DNA from: Clostridiales bacterium
GTDB lineage: Bacteria > Bacillota > Clostridia > Lachnospirales > Lachnospiraceae
Length of the DNA: 64,000 bases
Assembly (NCBI GenBank): GCA_018374355.1
Contig: JAHAFI010000013.1
Span: forward strand, 11,568 to 75,567
Direction: 5' to 3'
Position 1 is the first letter of the stretch. Each line of letters opens with the position of its first letter. A program made the translations under genes and the position numbers. The notes beneath the pieces are model-generated. The model was not told the DNA's origin, searched no databases, and was given only the letters and a program-made list of their open reading frames with translations. Below are positions 43,496-51,569 of this stretch, one piece after another.

Positions 43496-43530
43496 AAATT
43501 TGATGCCCCGTTGCTTGCAGCGGGGTTTTT
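43496..43530 (+). repeat. 35-bp repeat D, copy between sfsA and mutY
   Basis: Matches 16726-16760 at 33 of 35 bases. Its hairpin CCCCGTTGC/GCAGCGGGG has a TTTTTT tail on the plus strand, but the surrounding genes run on the minus strand, so a terminator role for them is doubtful. Confidence 0.7.
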
Positions 43531-44225
43531 TACTGTATGTCTCTTCTTAGATCCACCGGAATCTTCCGGTCTATATGAATTTCTCCCGGCTCTACCCTGC
43601 AGTCCCAAGCCTGTACCTGTACACCTGCCTCCTGCGCCTTTTGAAGCGCCTCCCCGAATTCCGGATGAGTACTCCAGTTTGGCCGGAAGGTATGGACTCC
43701 CTTCATCTGTATCACGAAGAATATCCAAGCCTCGTATCCGTCTTTGAGGCACTGTTCCAGTTCTTTGATATGTTTTACTCCGCGGGTGGTAGGCGCATCC
43801 GGAAATCTGGCAGCGCCATTCTCCTCCAGCGTTACGCCCTTCACCTCTATGAAAGCTTTCCTTCCCTGATACTCTGCATAAAGGTCAAACCGGGAATTTC
43901 CATAGGTCTGTTCCATTTTAAGCGCTGTAAGCTCCGGAAAAAACTCCCCTTTTTCCAGAAATTCCCTCACCAGATAGTTGGGCATCTGGGAATCCATATT
44001 GACCAGAACCTCTCCTTTATACACCTGCACAAGGTCATATTTTGTTTTCCTGTCCGGATTTTCGGCCTCTTCCACCAGAACCCTCGCCCCCGGAACAAGC
44101 AGTTCCCTGCAGCGGCCTGTATTTTTTACATGGCACACTTCCGTTTTTCCTTCCAATTCAATATTGGCGATAAACCGATTGGGACGGCTTATAAATTTTC
44201 CTTCTTTTATCCTGTTGTACTGCAA
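43530..44225 (-). CDS. sfsA: DNA/RNA nuclease SfsA
   Basis: 231 residues. Motifs NRFIANIELEGK, HVKNTGRCRELL and the metal-binding catalytic FDLYAEYQGRKAFIEVKGVTLEENGAARFPDAP region (quoted only in parts: YGNSRFDLY and AFIEVKGVTL) match SfsA. The start is TTG 44225, placed 4 bases after AAGGTGAGAG; longer readings to 44348 would overlap the divergent HAD gene. SfsA was first named for sugar-fermentation stimulation; endonuclease activity is described for E. coli. Directly upstream of mutY. Confidence 0.9.
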   Translation of the reverse strand: MQYNRIKEGKFISRPNRFIANIELEGKTEVCHVKNTGRCRELLVPGARVLVEEAENPDRKTKYDLVQVYKGEVLVNMDSQMPNYLVREFLEKGEFFPELTALKMEQTYGNSRFDLYAEYQGRKAFIEVKGVTLEENGAARFPDAPTTRGVKHIKELEQCLKDGYEAWIFFVIQMKGVHTFRPNWSTHPEFGEALQKAQEAGVQVQAWDCRVEPGEIHIDRKIPVDLRRDIQ

Positions 44226-44301
44226 AAAACTCTCACCTTTCCCTTGTATTTTCTCCTCTTTCTCTATACAATGAAAAAAAACGATCACAAAGGAGAACTT
44301 T

Positions 44302-44919
44302 ATGGATAGTATTATCTTTGATGTTGACGGAACGCTCTGGGATTCCACCGCAATCTGTGCTCAATCTTGGAACACGGTCATCCGCCGTGAAACCGATCTG
44401 GATCCGGTTATTACCGAGCAGACCCTAAAGGGACTCTTCGGACGGCTTCTGCCCGATATTGCAAAAGTCATCTTCCCGGATTACTCAAAGGAGCGTCAGC
44501 TTGACCTGATCGACCAGTGCTGTCAGGAAGAGCATCGCGCCCTCCTTGCCTGCTGTGCCCCTCTTTACCCCGACCTTGAGGAAACCCTTGCCCGGCTTTC
44601 CGAAAAGTACCGCCTTTTCATTGTCAGCAATTGTCAGGCCGGATATATCGAAGTCTTTTTAACCTCCAGCGGTCTGGGCCGTTACTTCGAAGGCCACCTT
44701 TGCCCCGGCGATACCGGAAATCCCAAAGGCGAAAATATTCTTCAAATCATCCGTGATTTTCATCTGGAATCTCCCGTATATGTGGGAGATACGGACGGCG
44801 ACCGTCAGGCATCAAAAACTGCCGGCATTCCGTTTGTCTTTGCCTCCTATGGCTTCGGCACCGTCTCTTCCTATGATTATACCATTAAATCACCCAAAGA
44901 GCTTCTTAATTTTTTTTAA
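44302..44919 (+). CDS. HAD-superfamily phosphatase (phosphoglycolate phosphatase-like)
   Basis: 205 residues with HAD motif I DVDGTLWDST near residue 7, motif II SNC near residue 110, a lysine in GNPKGENI and motif IV GDTDGDRQA. The cap is the small helical type of Gph/beta-phosphoglucomutase-like enzymes. Likely a small-sugar-phosphate or phosphoglycolate phosphatase in the cytoplasm. AAAGGAG precedes the ATG. Divergent from sfsA, 76 bases between starts, so they share a promoter region. Confidence 0.9.
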   Translation: MDSIIFDVDGTLWDSTAICAQSWNTVIRRETDLDPVITEQTLKGLFGRLLPDIAKVIFPDYSKERQLDLIDQCCQEEHRALLACCAPLYPDLEETLARLSEKYRLFIVSNCQAGYIEVFLTSSGLGRYFEGHLCPGDTGNPKGENILQIIRDFHLESPVYVGDTDGDRQASKTAGIPFVFASYGFGTVSSYDYTIKSPKELLNFF

Positions 44920-44930
44920 AAATAGAAATT

Positions 44931-44972
44931 GCCGCAAAATGCCAGATGTGCATTTTGCGGCGTTTTCTTTTT
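44931..44972. terminator. Bidirectional terminator
   Basis: Stem GCCGCAAAATG/CATTTTGCGGC with a 9-base loop, A/T-rich tails on both sides, between the convergent HAD and L,D-transpeptidase genes. Confidence 0.85.
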
Positions 44973-46647
44973 ATGCTGCCGGCTCCGGCTGGGGCGCCTC
45001 TGTAGGTACCGGAGTTGGCTCCGGTGTGGTTGGTACCGGGGTCGGTTCCGGTGCTGGCGGTGCTGTTGGTTCCGGAGCCGGCGGCGTTGTTGGCGCCGGA
45101 GTCGGTTCCGGCGCTGCTGGAACGGTTGGTTCCGGTGTAGGCGCTGCCGTCGGTTCCGGCGTCGGTGTCACTACCGGCTCCGGCGGATCGGAACGCACCG
45201 AATAATCACCATTATAAACACAGACAATCGGAGTTTCCTTATCTATCATTTCATAGATTTTTGCCGCTTTCTTGTAGGGCAGATTGATGCATCCGTGGGA
45301 ACCGCTGTATTTGTAAATGGTTCCGCCAAAGCTTCCCCGCCATGTGGCATCATGAAGACCGATTCCTCCGTTGAAAGGCATCCAGAAATCTACCGGGGAC
45401 TCATAGCTGTAACTTCCGTCTGCCCGCTTTGCCCCTCTTAATACTTTGTCTCTCTGCTTATAGGTAAGGAAATACACTCCCGGCGGCGTATAACGGCTTC
45501 TGGTCATCCTTCCGGAAACAAGCGGTGAATCCAGTACAACCTTTCCGTCCTGATAGTAATACAGATGCTGTTCCGTGAGATTTACCTCAATATAGGTATT
45601 TCCCAGACCGTTGTTTTCCGTATATTTCTCTTCGCTGGAATAAACCGGCTTTCTGGAAAACACACCCTGTTCTTTCAGGTTTTTCGCCAGTTTTTTCCTT
45701 TCTTTTTTCTGGTCAATCTTCCAGCCGTAATTGCCTCCCTTGACAGTTACGTCAAGTCCTGAGGTGGTATGGAACGGTCTGGCCTTCCCAAGCGTATTCA
45801 CTTCCTCTGCCATTTGCTCCACATAGGCTTTTATATTTTCTTCGAATTTTTCTTCATTCATGACATAATTGCCCTGCTCGTCCCGATCCAGCCAGCCCTT
45901 CAGTTCATTTCCGTCTAAAAGCTTTTCTCCTCCGGGCAGTTCGTAGGTAATGCTGGTTTTTACCAGACTGTTGAGCTGTTCCTGCTCCTTCACAATGGCT
46001 TCACTGGTTTCCGTAAATTCCGGCATCACATAAGCGCCGACTTCTTCCGCTGAAACCTTCTGAAGCCCGGAAGCTACCGACTCTGCCACTGCCTCCTGCA
46101 GAACATTGTCCTGAAGCTTTGTTCCCAAAACAGCATCCACAATCACGAAGGAATCCTCCTGAAAAGTTACATAAGCATTTTCCGGTTCTTTCTGATTCTC
46201 CGGATTCAGGCTGGCAAAGCTTTCCAGCTTGTCCGATAATTTTTTCTCATCAAAGGATATATCTGCTTTAAACTCATGGGACTGGGATTTGGAAAAGCCG
46301 GGAAACCACAAAAACGGATTCTGGGAATCCATCAGTTTTTTCACGGTTCCATCACTCACATATTTGTAATCGATGTCCTCCCCTGAAATTTCTTCCGTCA
46401 CACCCTCTCTGAATTCGATCTGAATCCGGTAATTTTCCACATTTTCCTTAATCAATGCTTCCACCTGTTCTACCGTCAGTTCGCTGCACTCTATGTCATT
46501 GATCTTGGTTCCTTTGAAAAATTTATCCTTATAATAATACGTCTGCCATCCGTAATAGCCGATTCCGGCAGCCAGCAGCACACAGCCTGCGCCTATCCCC
46601 CATTTCAGAGCGGTCTTCCCTTTTAATTTTTCTTTTATCGATTTCAC
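44971..46647 (-). CDS. L,D-transpeptidase with proline-rich C-terminal tail
   Basis: About 558 residues. One N-terminal membrane anchor (about residues 18-35), a long extracellular region containing peptidoglycan-binding-like repeats, and a YkuD catalytic domain with SGSHGCINLPYKKA, the cysteine being the nucleophile. L,D-transpeptidases make 3-3 cross-links or anchor surface polymers. After the domain, a tail of about 60 residues of proline, glutamate and threonine (PEPT-type units) would extend through the wall. GTG 46647 is preferred: GGGAG lies 8 bases upstream, while ATG 46671 has no site. Likely a single-gene unit. Confidence 0.87.
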   Translation of the reverse strand: MKSIKEKLKGKTALKWGIGAGCVLLAAGIGYYGWQTYYYKDKFFKGTKINDIECSELTVEQVEALIKENVENYRIQIEFREGVTEEISGEDIDYKYVSDGTVKKLMDSQNPFLWFPGFSKSQSHEFKADISFDEKKLSDKLESFASLNPENQKEPENAYVTFQEDSFVIVDAVLGTKLQDNVLQEAVAESVASGLQKVSAEEVGAYVMPEFTETSEAIVKEQEQLNSLVKTSITYELPGGEKLLDGNELKGWLDRDEQGNYVMNEEKFEENIKAYVEQMAEEVNTLGKARPFHTTSGLDVTVKGGNYGWKIDQKKERKKLAKNLKEQGVFSRKPVYSSEEKYTENNGLGNTYIEVNLTEQHLYYYQDGKVVLDSPLVSGRMTRSRYTPPGVYFLTYKQRDKVLRGAKRADGSYSYESPVDFWMPFNGGIGLHDATWRGSFGGTIYKYSGSHGCINLPYKKAAKIYEMIDKETPIVCVYNGDYSVRSDPPEPVVTPTPEPTAAPTPEPTVPAAPEPTPAPTTPPAPEPTAPPAPEPTPVPTTPEPTPVPTEAPQPEPAA

Positions 46648-46764
46648 CTGTTCATCTCCCGTCTCTATCATTTTTCTGCTTGTTTGGAATTATTTCCTTC
46701 ACAGTAACGATATTATAGCATAAATCCCAGACATTTTAAGACAATTTTCGATTTTTCAAAAACT

Positions 46765-47232
46765 TTAAGAAATTTGTTCATTTTTCTTCTTTTTTATAAC
46801 TTTTACACCGCTGATGAAATTCCCCATCAAAATATTTACAATAAAGATGGCTGCTGCGATCACGCCCGCAGCCAGCAGCGTCTGCTGAAAATAATATCCG
46901 GCCATCTCTTCCTCAGACCGCAGAATATAATAAACGATCCGGTACATCCCAGCCCCCGGAACCAGTGTCAGGTTCGCCGGGATCACAAACATGGTCACCG
47001 GAGTCCGCAGTACCCTTGCACAAAGATGGGCTCCGACTGAAATCACCACCGCTCCCAGAAACGTACTGATCAGCATCGACTCTGTCACCTCTTCCGCCAG
47101 AAGATATACAAACCAGCCGATGGCCCCGTCAATTCCTGCCCAGATAAGAAAACGTCCCGGCACCTTCAAAACAATACCAAATCCGGCCACCGCCACCAAT
47201 GCGCCGACACTCCGCCAAATCATCTCTATCAT
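46765..47232 (-). CDS. ThrE-type exporter, small subunit (DUF3815)
   Basis: 155-residue membrane protein with about five helices, matching the DUF3815 half of the ThrE family of threonine/serine exporters. In two-gene versions this half pairs with a DUF1212 protein, which lies directly upstream, 10 bases away. GGAGG is 6 bases before the ATG. Substrate may be an amino acid or dicarboxylate, as with E. coli YjjPB; not decidable. Confidence 0.87.
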   Translation of the reverse strand: MIEMIWRSVGALVAVAGFGIVLKVPGRFLIWAGIDGAIGWFVYLLAEEVTESMLISTFLGAVVISVGAHLCARVLRTPVTMFVIPANLTLVPGAGMYRIVYYILRSEEEMAGYYFQQTLLAAGVIAAAIFIVNILMGNFISGVKVIKKKKNEQIS

Positions 47233-47242
47233 TCTATGCCTC

Positions 47243-47989
47243 CTACACCAAATACATTCCTATACCAATGCCTACAGCCACCGCCGAAGCTATAACAAAC
47301 GCCTCCGCTGCTCTCGCCACCCCGGACAGATAATCTCCGTGAAGTGTATCAAAAACAGCATTTGTAATCGCAGCTCCCGGTACAAAGGGCATAATGGCGC
47401 TGACGATCATCAGGTCTTTGTCATAAGTTCCCGGAAGAAACCGCACCGCCAGTCCGATCACCACAGCCAGCACAATGGAACAGAGAATATTTTCCAGAAA
47501 CATGTGTATATTTTTCTTACGGCAGAACAGCAAAACAAAGGATGAAATAAATCCGGCAAAGGCCGCAATCCCGGTCTCCACCGGATTTCCGCCGAACATA
47601 ACGGCAAACCCTCCGGTAATGGCTGCCATGGGAATCAGGTTCTTTCTCACAATCCGGGGCTCCTTCCACAGCCCTTTCATCCTGTGAAAAGTCTCCTCGA
47701 GGGAAATTCTGTCCGAGCAGAACTCTCTCGAAATCAGATTCACCCGGTCGATCATTTCCAGATTGGTTCCTCTGCTGGTGATCCGCTTCATAACGGTCAG
47801 TGAATCCATAGAAGGGTCATCCAGTGTAGCCACAAAGCCTGTCATCATGACCAGTACTTCCACTTTTTTTAAATTCGATTTTTTCAATATGCGGTACATG
47901 GTGTCTTCCACACGGTAGGTTTCCGCGCCGCTTTTCATCAGGATTTCCCCCGCAAATACGGCGGTATCCAGCAATAATTTGTAATCCAT
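47243..47989 (-). CDS. ThrE-type exporter, large subunit (DUF1212)
   Basis: 248 residues of the DUF1212 family: N-terminal soluble part with LMKSGAETYRVEDTM, then about five membrane helices. Resembles YjjP and the N-terminal part of ThrE. Forms a two-gene operon with the DUF3815 subunit. GGGAG lies 8 bases before the ATG. Exports small metabolites from the cell; the substrate is inferred only from family members. Confidence 0.87.
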   Translation of the reverse strand: MDYKLLLDTAVFAGEILMKSGAETYRVEDTMYRILKKSNLKKVEVLVMMTGFVATLDDPSMDSLTVMKRITSRGTNLEMIDRVNLISREFCSDRISLEETFHRMKGLWKEPRIVRKNLIPMAAITGGFAVMFGGNPVETGIAAFAGFISSFVLLFCRKKNIHMFLENILCSIVLAVVIGLAVRFLPGTYDKDLMIVSAIMPFVPGAAITNAVFDTLHGDYLSGVARAAEAFVIASAVAVGIGIGMYLV

Positions 47990-48070
47990 CTTTTTCGCTC
48001 CCTGATTTGAACAATTACACTTATTTTATCTTATATCGGAAAATTTAGCAACTGCTGCTCCTTATTAAAA

Positions 48071-48115
48071 AAACATTGAGCAGGACAGCACAAAAACGCT
48101 TTCTGCTCAATGTTT
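48071..48115 (-). terminator. Terminator of the MobA-ModE fusion gene
   Basis: 13-bp stem AAACATTGAGCAG/CTGCTCAATGTTT with a 19-base loop; on the minus strand a TTTTTTT tail follows. It overlaps the gene's stop region. Confidence 0.8.
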
Positions 48116-48116
48116 T

Positions 48117-49034
48117 TCATTTGTCTGAAATAAAATATTTTTCAAATAACTGCTGAAGAAATCCATCCGCTTCCCTTGAAAATCCATCATATCTGCTCAT
48201 CAGCACTTTCATCTCTTCGGTCAGATGGGAATAGCCGCCATTTTTTCCTCCCTGCTGCGTTTCAAGTACCGGATGGCCCATCTGCTGTTCAATGGTGGAT
48301 ATGATCGTCCTTCCCTTATTGAGGGAAATCCCCGTGTACGCACAGGCTTTCGACAGGGAACCCAGTTCCTCAACCAGACGGAGCAGACGATGCACCTCAT
48401 CATTGTAAAAGATACGTTCCTTTCCGATGCCGATCTGACAGGAAACACGCAGCCGGGCAGCATCATGCATCGGCAGAAGCTTTTCATATGACTTCCCGCG
48501 CTGGATATCTGCCCGGACACCCGGATCGTCCACCTCAACAATCTGTTTTCCGATTCCGGCCTGTTCAATGGCCCCCCGCAGCCCATGCTGTCCATGATAC
48601 GCTAAAATCTCATGAAAATGTTCTGCCCGCAAAAGTATCGGATGGCCCCATTGCCCACGGTAAGATGGGATGCAGACCCCGCCTTCCGCTTCTATAAGGG
48701 AGTGAATCGTTTCAACAGAGAACATCGGAACATCCACATATACAATCAGAACCTGAGTGCATTTTCCATCCAGATAGGCCAGTCCCGCCTTAATACTGTC
48801 CAGCATTTCTCCATCGGCAGGGCTTGGCAGAAATGTTATGTCGGCAGAGGAAGACGAATGATTCTTCTGAAGCTTATCCTCCTCATCACTGACGACCACG
48901 ATACGCTGGATTCCTGCCTGCCGCAGCAATATAAAAATTCGTTCTGCCGCCGTGATTGTCCCTACTACCTTCGTTGGTTCAAATTTTGTCTTGCTGTTCG
49001 TTTTTCCGGAAGCAACGATTAACGCAGTTGTCAT
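48117..49034 (-). CDS. MobA-like nucleotidyltransferase fused to a ModE-like DNA-binding domain
   Basis: 305 residues in two parts. The N terminus (about 1-195) is a MobA/MocA-like GT-A nucleotidyltransferase: TTALIVASG start, YVDVPMFS, GQWGHPILL and VEVDDPGVRADI. Its nucleotide loop reads ASGKTNSKTKFEP and lacks the usual RMG, so activity may be reduced. The C terminus (about 200-295) is a LysR/ModE winged helix: LSKACAYTGISLNKGRTIIS and GHPVLETQQGGKNGGYSHLT. ATG 49034 has AAGGAGG upstream. A combined molybdenum-cofactor enzyme and regulator is suggested; it lies 44 bases after the binding-protein gene. Confidence 0.83.
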   Translation of the reverse strand: MTTALIVASGKTNSKTKFEPTKVVGTITAAERIFILLRQAGIQRIVVVSDEEDKLQKNHSSSSADITFLPSPADGEMLDSIKAGLAYLDGKCTQVLIVYVDVPMFSVETIHSLIEAEGGVCIPSYRGQWGHPILLRAEHFHEILAYHGQHGLRGAIEQAGIGKQIVEVDDPGVRADIQRGKSYEKLLPMHDAARLRVSCQIGIGKERIFYNDEVHRLLRLVEELGSLSKACAYTGISLNKGRTIISTIEQQMGHPVLETQQGGKNGGYSHLTEEMKVLMSRYDGFSREADGFLQQLFEKYFISDK

Positions 49035-49078
49035 GTTCGGATATCCTCCTTCTACTGATTTAAAATTTCTGTTCAAGC

Positions 49079-50239
49079 TTAAATGACACCTTTATAAATG
49101 TTCTCAAGCTCTTCATCGGTAAGCTCCACATGGTAAAACAGGCTGAAAAATTCACGCACTTCTTCATCCACATCAAAGGTCAGATACTCCGGATAAAGTA
49201 AACCGGAAAGCCACCGCATTCCCAAGATACGGTTCGGTCCCTGCGGACGGTCCAGCCAACTGAACGGAGCGTTGGGGATGCCGTAAACCTTGCCATCCTG
49301 TACTGCCTTCAGCGAAGCGTAGTCCGGGTTATTCATAATCTCCTCCGCCGCCGAGCTGCCGCTCAGATCTGCTTTTGGCTCACCGTTTACCACGATCACA
49401 TCCGGATTCCATGCAAGAAGCTGTTCTGCCGAAATCTGAACACGGGAACCGTCGCCCATCTCCAGATCTGCTGCGTTCACTGCACCAAGCATATCAATAA
49501 TCTTCCCGTGTGGGGAACCGTTAGGAGCTGTTTCCAGTGAATCTTCACCATTACCGTAGTAAACGGAAACCTTTTCTTCTTCCGGAATCTCCATAGCAGC
49601 GATATCTCCAAATGTATCTTCTGCATAAACCGCCAGCTTTTCCGCTTCCTCTTCCACTGCAAACAGTTCTCCCATGAAACGGTAAACCTCCGCTGCAGAT
49701 GCCAGATCACCGTCCACAGCAATAACCGGTATGCCAAGACTCTCGGAAAGCGCATCACAGTCTGAAATCATGGTATCGTTGATTGTTCCCGCATTCAGCG
49801 CGATGGTCGGCTGCGCCGCAATAACCGCTTCATAATTCACAGAGTCCCCCATACCGAAGTTGGGAAGGGAATGATATTTTTCAAGAATCACACTCTTCTC
49901 AATATCATTCAGCTCGTAATTCCATCCAAGAAGCTGATCCGGAACAAGCGTATACAGATAAATCGCCGCTACCGGGCCTGTGGAGAATACGGATGTTATC
50001 TCAGCCGGTACTGTCACTGTGCGTCCCGCCATATCCGTAATTTCCCGTGTACCAGTCCCCTCCGCAGTTTCCGCTTCTTCTGCTGCCTCCGGTTCCTCTG
50101 TTGTTTCCACTGTATCCGCAGTCTTCTTCTCCTCTGTGGCGGCTGACGTATCTGCAGACTGACTGGTACAGCCGGCAAACAGACTTACGGCCATAAGAAG
50201 CGCCAGAAGCACGGATAAACTTTTCTTTGACTTTTTCAT
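49079..50239 (-). CDS. FecB/BtuF-type substrate-binding lipoprotein
   Basis: 386 residues with a lipoprotein signal peptide (lipobox LFAGCTS), an acidic threonine/glutamate-rich linker, and a type III binding-protein fold: ITDMAGRTVTVPAEI, NYEAVIAAQPTIAL and a late FSWLDRPQGPNRILGMRWL segment. Such proteins bind siderophores, cobalamin, haem or, in Haemophilus MolA, molybdate. Here the genes around it make molybdenum or selenium cofactors, so molybdate or tungstate is the favoured ligand (inference). AAAGGAGG precedes the ATG. Divergent from its permease gene, with a palindrome between. Confidence 0.87.
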   Translation of the reverse strand: MKKSKKSLSVLLALLMAVSLFAGCTSQSADTSAATEEKKTADTVETTEEPEAAEEAETAEGTGTREITDMAGRTVTVPAEITSVFSTGPVAAIYLYTLVPDQLLGWNYELNDIEKSVILEKYHSLPNFGMGDSVNYEAVIAAQPTIALNAGTINDTMISDCDALSESLGIPVIAVDGDLASAAEVYRFMGELFAVEEEAEKLAVYAEDTFGDIAAMEIPEEEKVSVYYGNGEDSLETAPNGSPHGKIIDMLGAVNAADLEMGDGSRVQISAEQLLAWNPDVIVVNGEPKADLSGSSAAEEIMNNPDYASLKAVQDGKVYGIPNAPFSWLDRPQGPNRILGMRWLSGLLYPEYLTFDVDEEVREFFSLFYHVELTDEELENIYKGVI

Positions 50240-50383
50240 GTCTTCCTCCTTTTGTTCCCTTCGTTCCTATTCAGGCTTCACAGTTACAAATACAGAAGTC
50301 TGAACTGTTACTTTCCTTGTTACTGTTCACTCCGTCACAGCAGCTTTTCCTTCTGTCGGACCTCTGTAATGTACCATATCCAA

Positions 50384-50412
50384 TTGACACCCGAGCATAT
50401 TTTTGTTATACT
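50384..50412 (+). promoter_or_regulatory. Promoter of the importer permease/ATPase/XdhC operon
   Basis: TTGACA (50384-50389) and TATACT (50407-50412), 17-base spacer. The -10 lies inside the left arm of the palindrome at 50405-50443. Confidence 0.78.
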
Positions 50413-50443
50413 TCTAAAAGCGAATTATTTTCAAAAGTATAAC
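50405..50443. promoter_or_regulatory. Palindrome GTTATACTT...AAGTATAAC, putative operator
   Basis: Perfect 9-bp arms with a further partly matching TTTT/AAAA stretch, 39 bases in total. The arms carry the plus-strand -10 and, symmetrically, a TATACT on the minus strand. ModE half-sites in E. coli contain CGNTATAT, which the right arm resembles (CCGTTATAC). Candidate site of the ModE-like fusion protein. Confidence 0.62.
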
Positions 50444-50523
50444 GGTTGCATGCGTATCGTATCACGAAAAAAATGAACTGTCAAGTACGCCTGAGCAGCC
50501 TGAACGAATGGAGCAGCACTATT

Positions 50524-51555
50524 ATGAATATCCGTCAAACTGAAATTGAAACCGAAGCTTCACAGAGACGGCGCTACCGGTTTCTGATACTGGCTATGCT
50601 TCTGATCATGACAGGCATTGTGTTTTTGTCTTTCTGGATCGGTTATTATCCGCTTTCACCATCGCAGGTAATCACCGCGTTTTTGTCAAAGTTCCATTAT
50701 TCCGGGGAAATCCTGCCCCAGGCGGTAACCATTTTCTGGAATATCCGTCTGCCGCGCATCCTTTCCGCCATGTTCATAGGAGCTTCCCTTGCGGTTGCCG
50801 GATCCACCTATCAGGGAATGTTTCGCAACCCTCTGGTTTCTCCTGATATTTTGGGTGTCTCCTCCGGCGCAAGTCTGGGAGCCGCTTTCGCCATTTTAAA
50901 CGGAGTCTCCAACTGGGTAATCCAGATTTCCGCTTTTGCCGGAGGCATCCTTGCAGTTGCCGCATCCTGCCTGATCAGCCGCAAATCTGCACATTCCCAC
51001 ACACTGAGTCTCGTGCTTTCCGGTTCCATGATCATGGCACTGTGCAATGCGGGAGTTACCATGATCAAATATGTGGCTGACCCCAACGATGTGCTGCAGC
51101 AGATTACCTTCTGGCTGATGGGCAGTCTGACCAAAACCAATATGGAGAGCCTTGGCTGGAGCATTTTCCCCATGATTGCCGGATTGCTGATCATATTTAT
51201 CCTGCGCTGGCGCATTAATCTTCTTACCCTTGATGAAGAAGAGGCCAAAAGCCTCGGTATCCACATCCGGCGTTATCGTCTGATCTTTATCATTGCATCT
51301 ACGCTTTTAAGTGCTTCCGCCGTATGCTTAGGCGGTCTGATCGGCTGGGTGGGACTGATGATTCCCCATATGGCAAGAGCTTTGGTAGGTGTTGATTATG
51401 GGAGGCTCATTCCTGCAAGCGCTATCCTTGGCGCCGGTTATTTAGTATTGATGGATGATCTGGCCCGATCCATTCTTTCTATGGAACTTCCTCTGGGAGT
51501 GGTGACCAGTATCGTGGGTGTTCCATTTTTCGTGTATCTGATTATCAAACGATAG
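50524..51555 (+). CDS. FecCD-family ABC permease
   Basis: 343 residues, about ten membrane helices, of the BtuC/FecCD/MolB class: GSTYQGMFRNPLVSPDILGVSSGA and the GGLIGWVGLMIPHMAR motif are visible in short runs (for example PDILGVSSGA). It forms the channel for the substrate held by the binding protein across the divergent promoter. ATG 50524 is favoured for its GGAG 10 bases upstream and normal length; in-frame starts at 50446 and 50473 have none. The ATPase gene follows 14 bases later. Confidence 0.87.
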   Translation: MNIRQTEIETEASQRRRYRFLILAMLLIMTGIVFLSFWIGYYPLSPSQVITAFLSKFHYSGEILPQAVTIFWNIRLPRILSAMFIGASLAVAGSTYQGMFRNPLVSPDILGVSSGASLGAAFAILNGVSNWVIQISAFAGGILAVAASCLISRKSAHSHTLSLVLSGSMIMALCNAGVTMIKYVADPNDVLQQITFWLMGSLTKTNMESLGWSIFPMIAGLLIIFILRWRINLLTLDEEEAKSLGIHIRRYRLIFIIASTLLSASAVCLGGLIGWVGLMIPHMARALVGVDYGRLIPASAILGAGYLVLMDDLARSILSMELPLGVVTSIVGVPFFVYLIIKR

Positions 51556-51569
51556 GAGCAGTGAGTGCT

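Noticed and set aside
43477..43752. N-terminal extension of mutY
   Set aside because: Arg- and Gly-rich, overlaps sfsA, absent from the MutY family; ATG 43476 has its own ribosome site.
44995..45190. Independent glycine/valine-rich plus-strand gene over the PEPT tail
   Set aside because: It is the antisense reading of the transpeptidase's repeat tail.
50240..50523. Molybdenum cofactor riboswitch before the importer
   Set aside because: No match to the Moco motif; the dominant feature is a short palindrome over the promoter.
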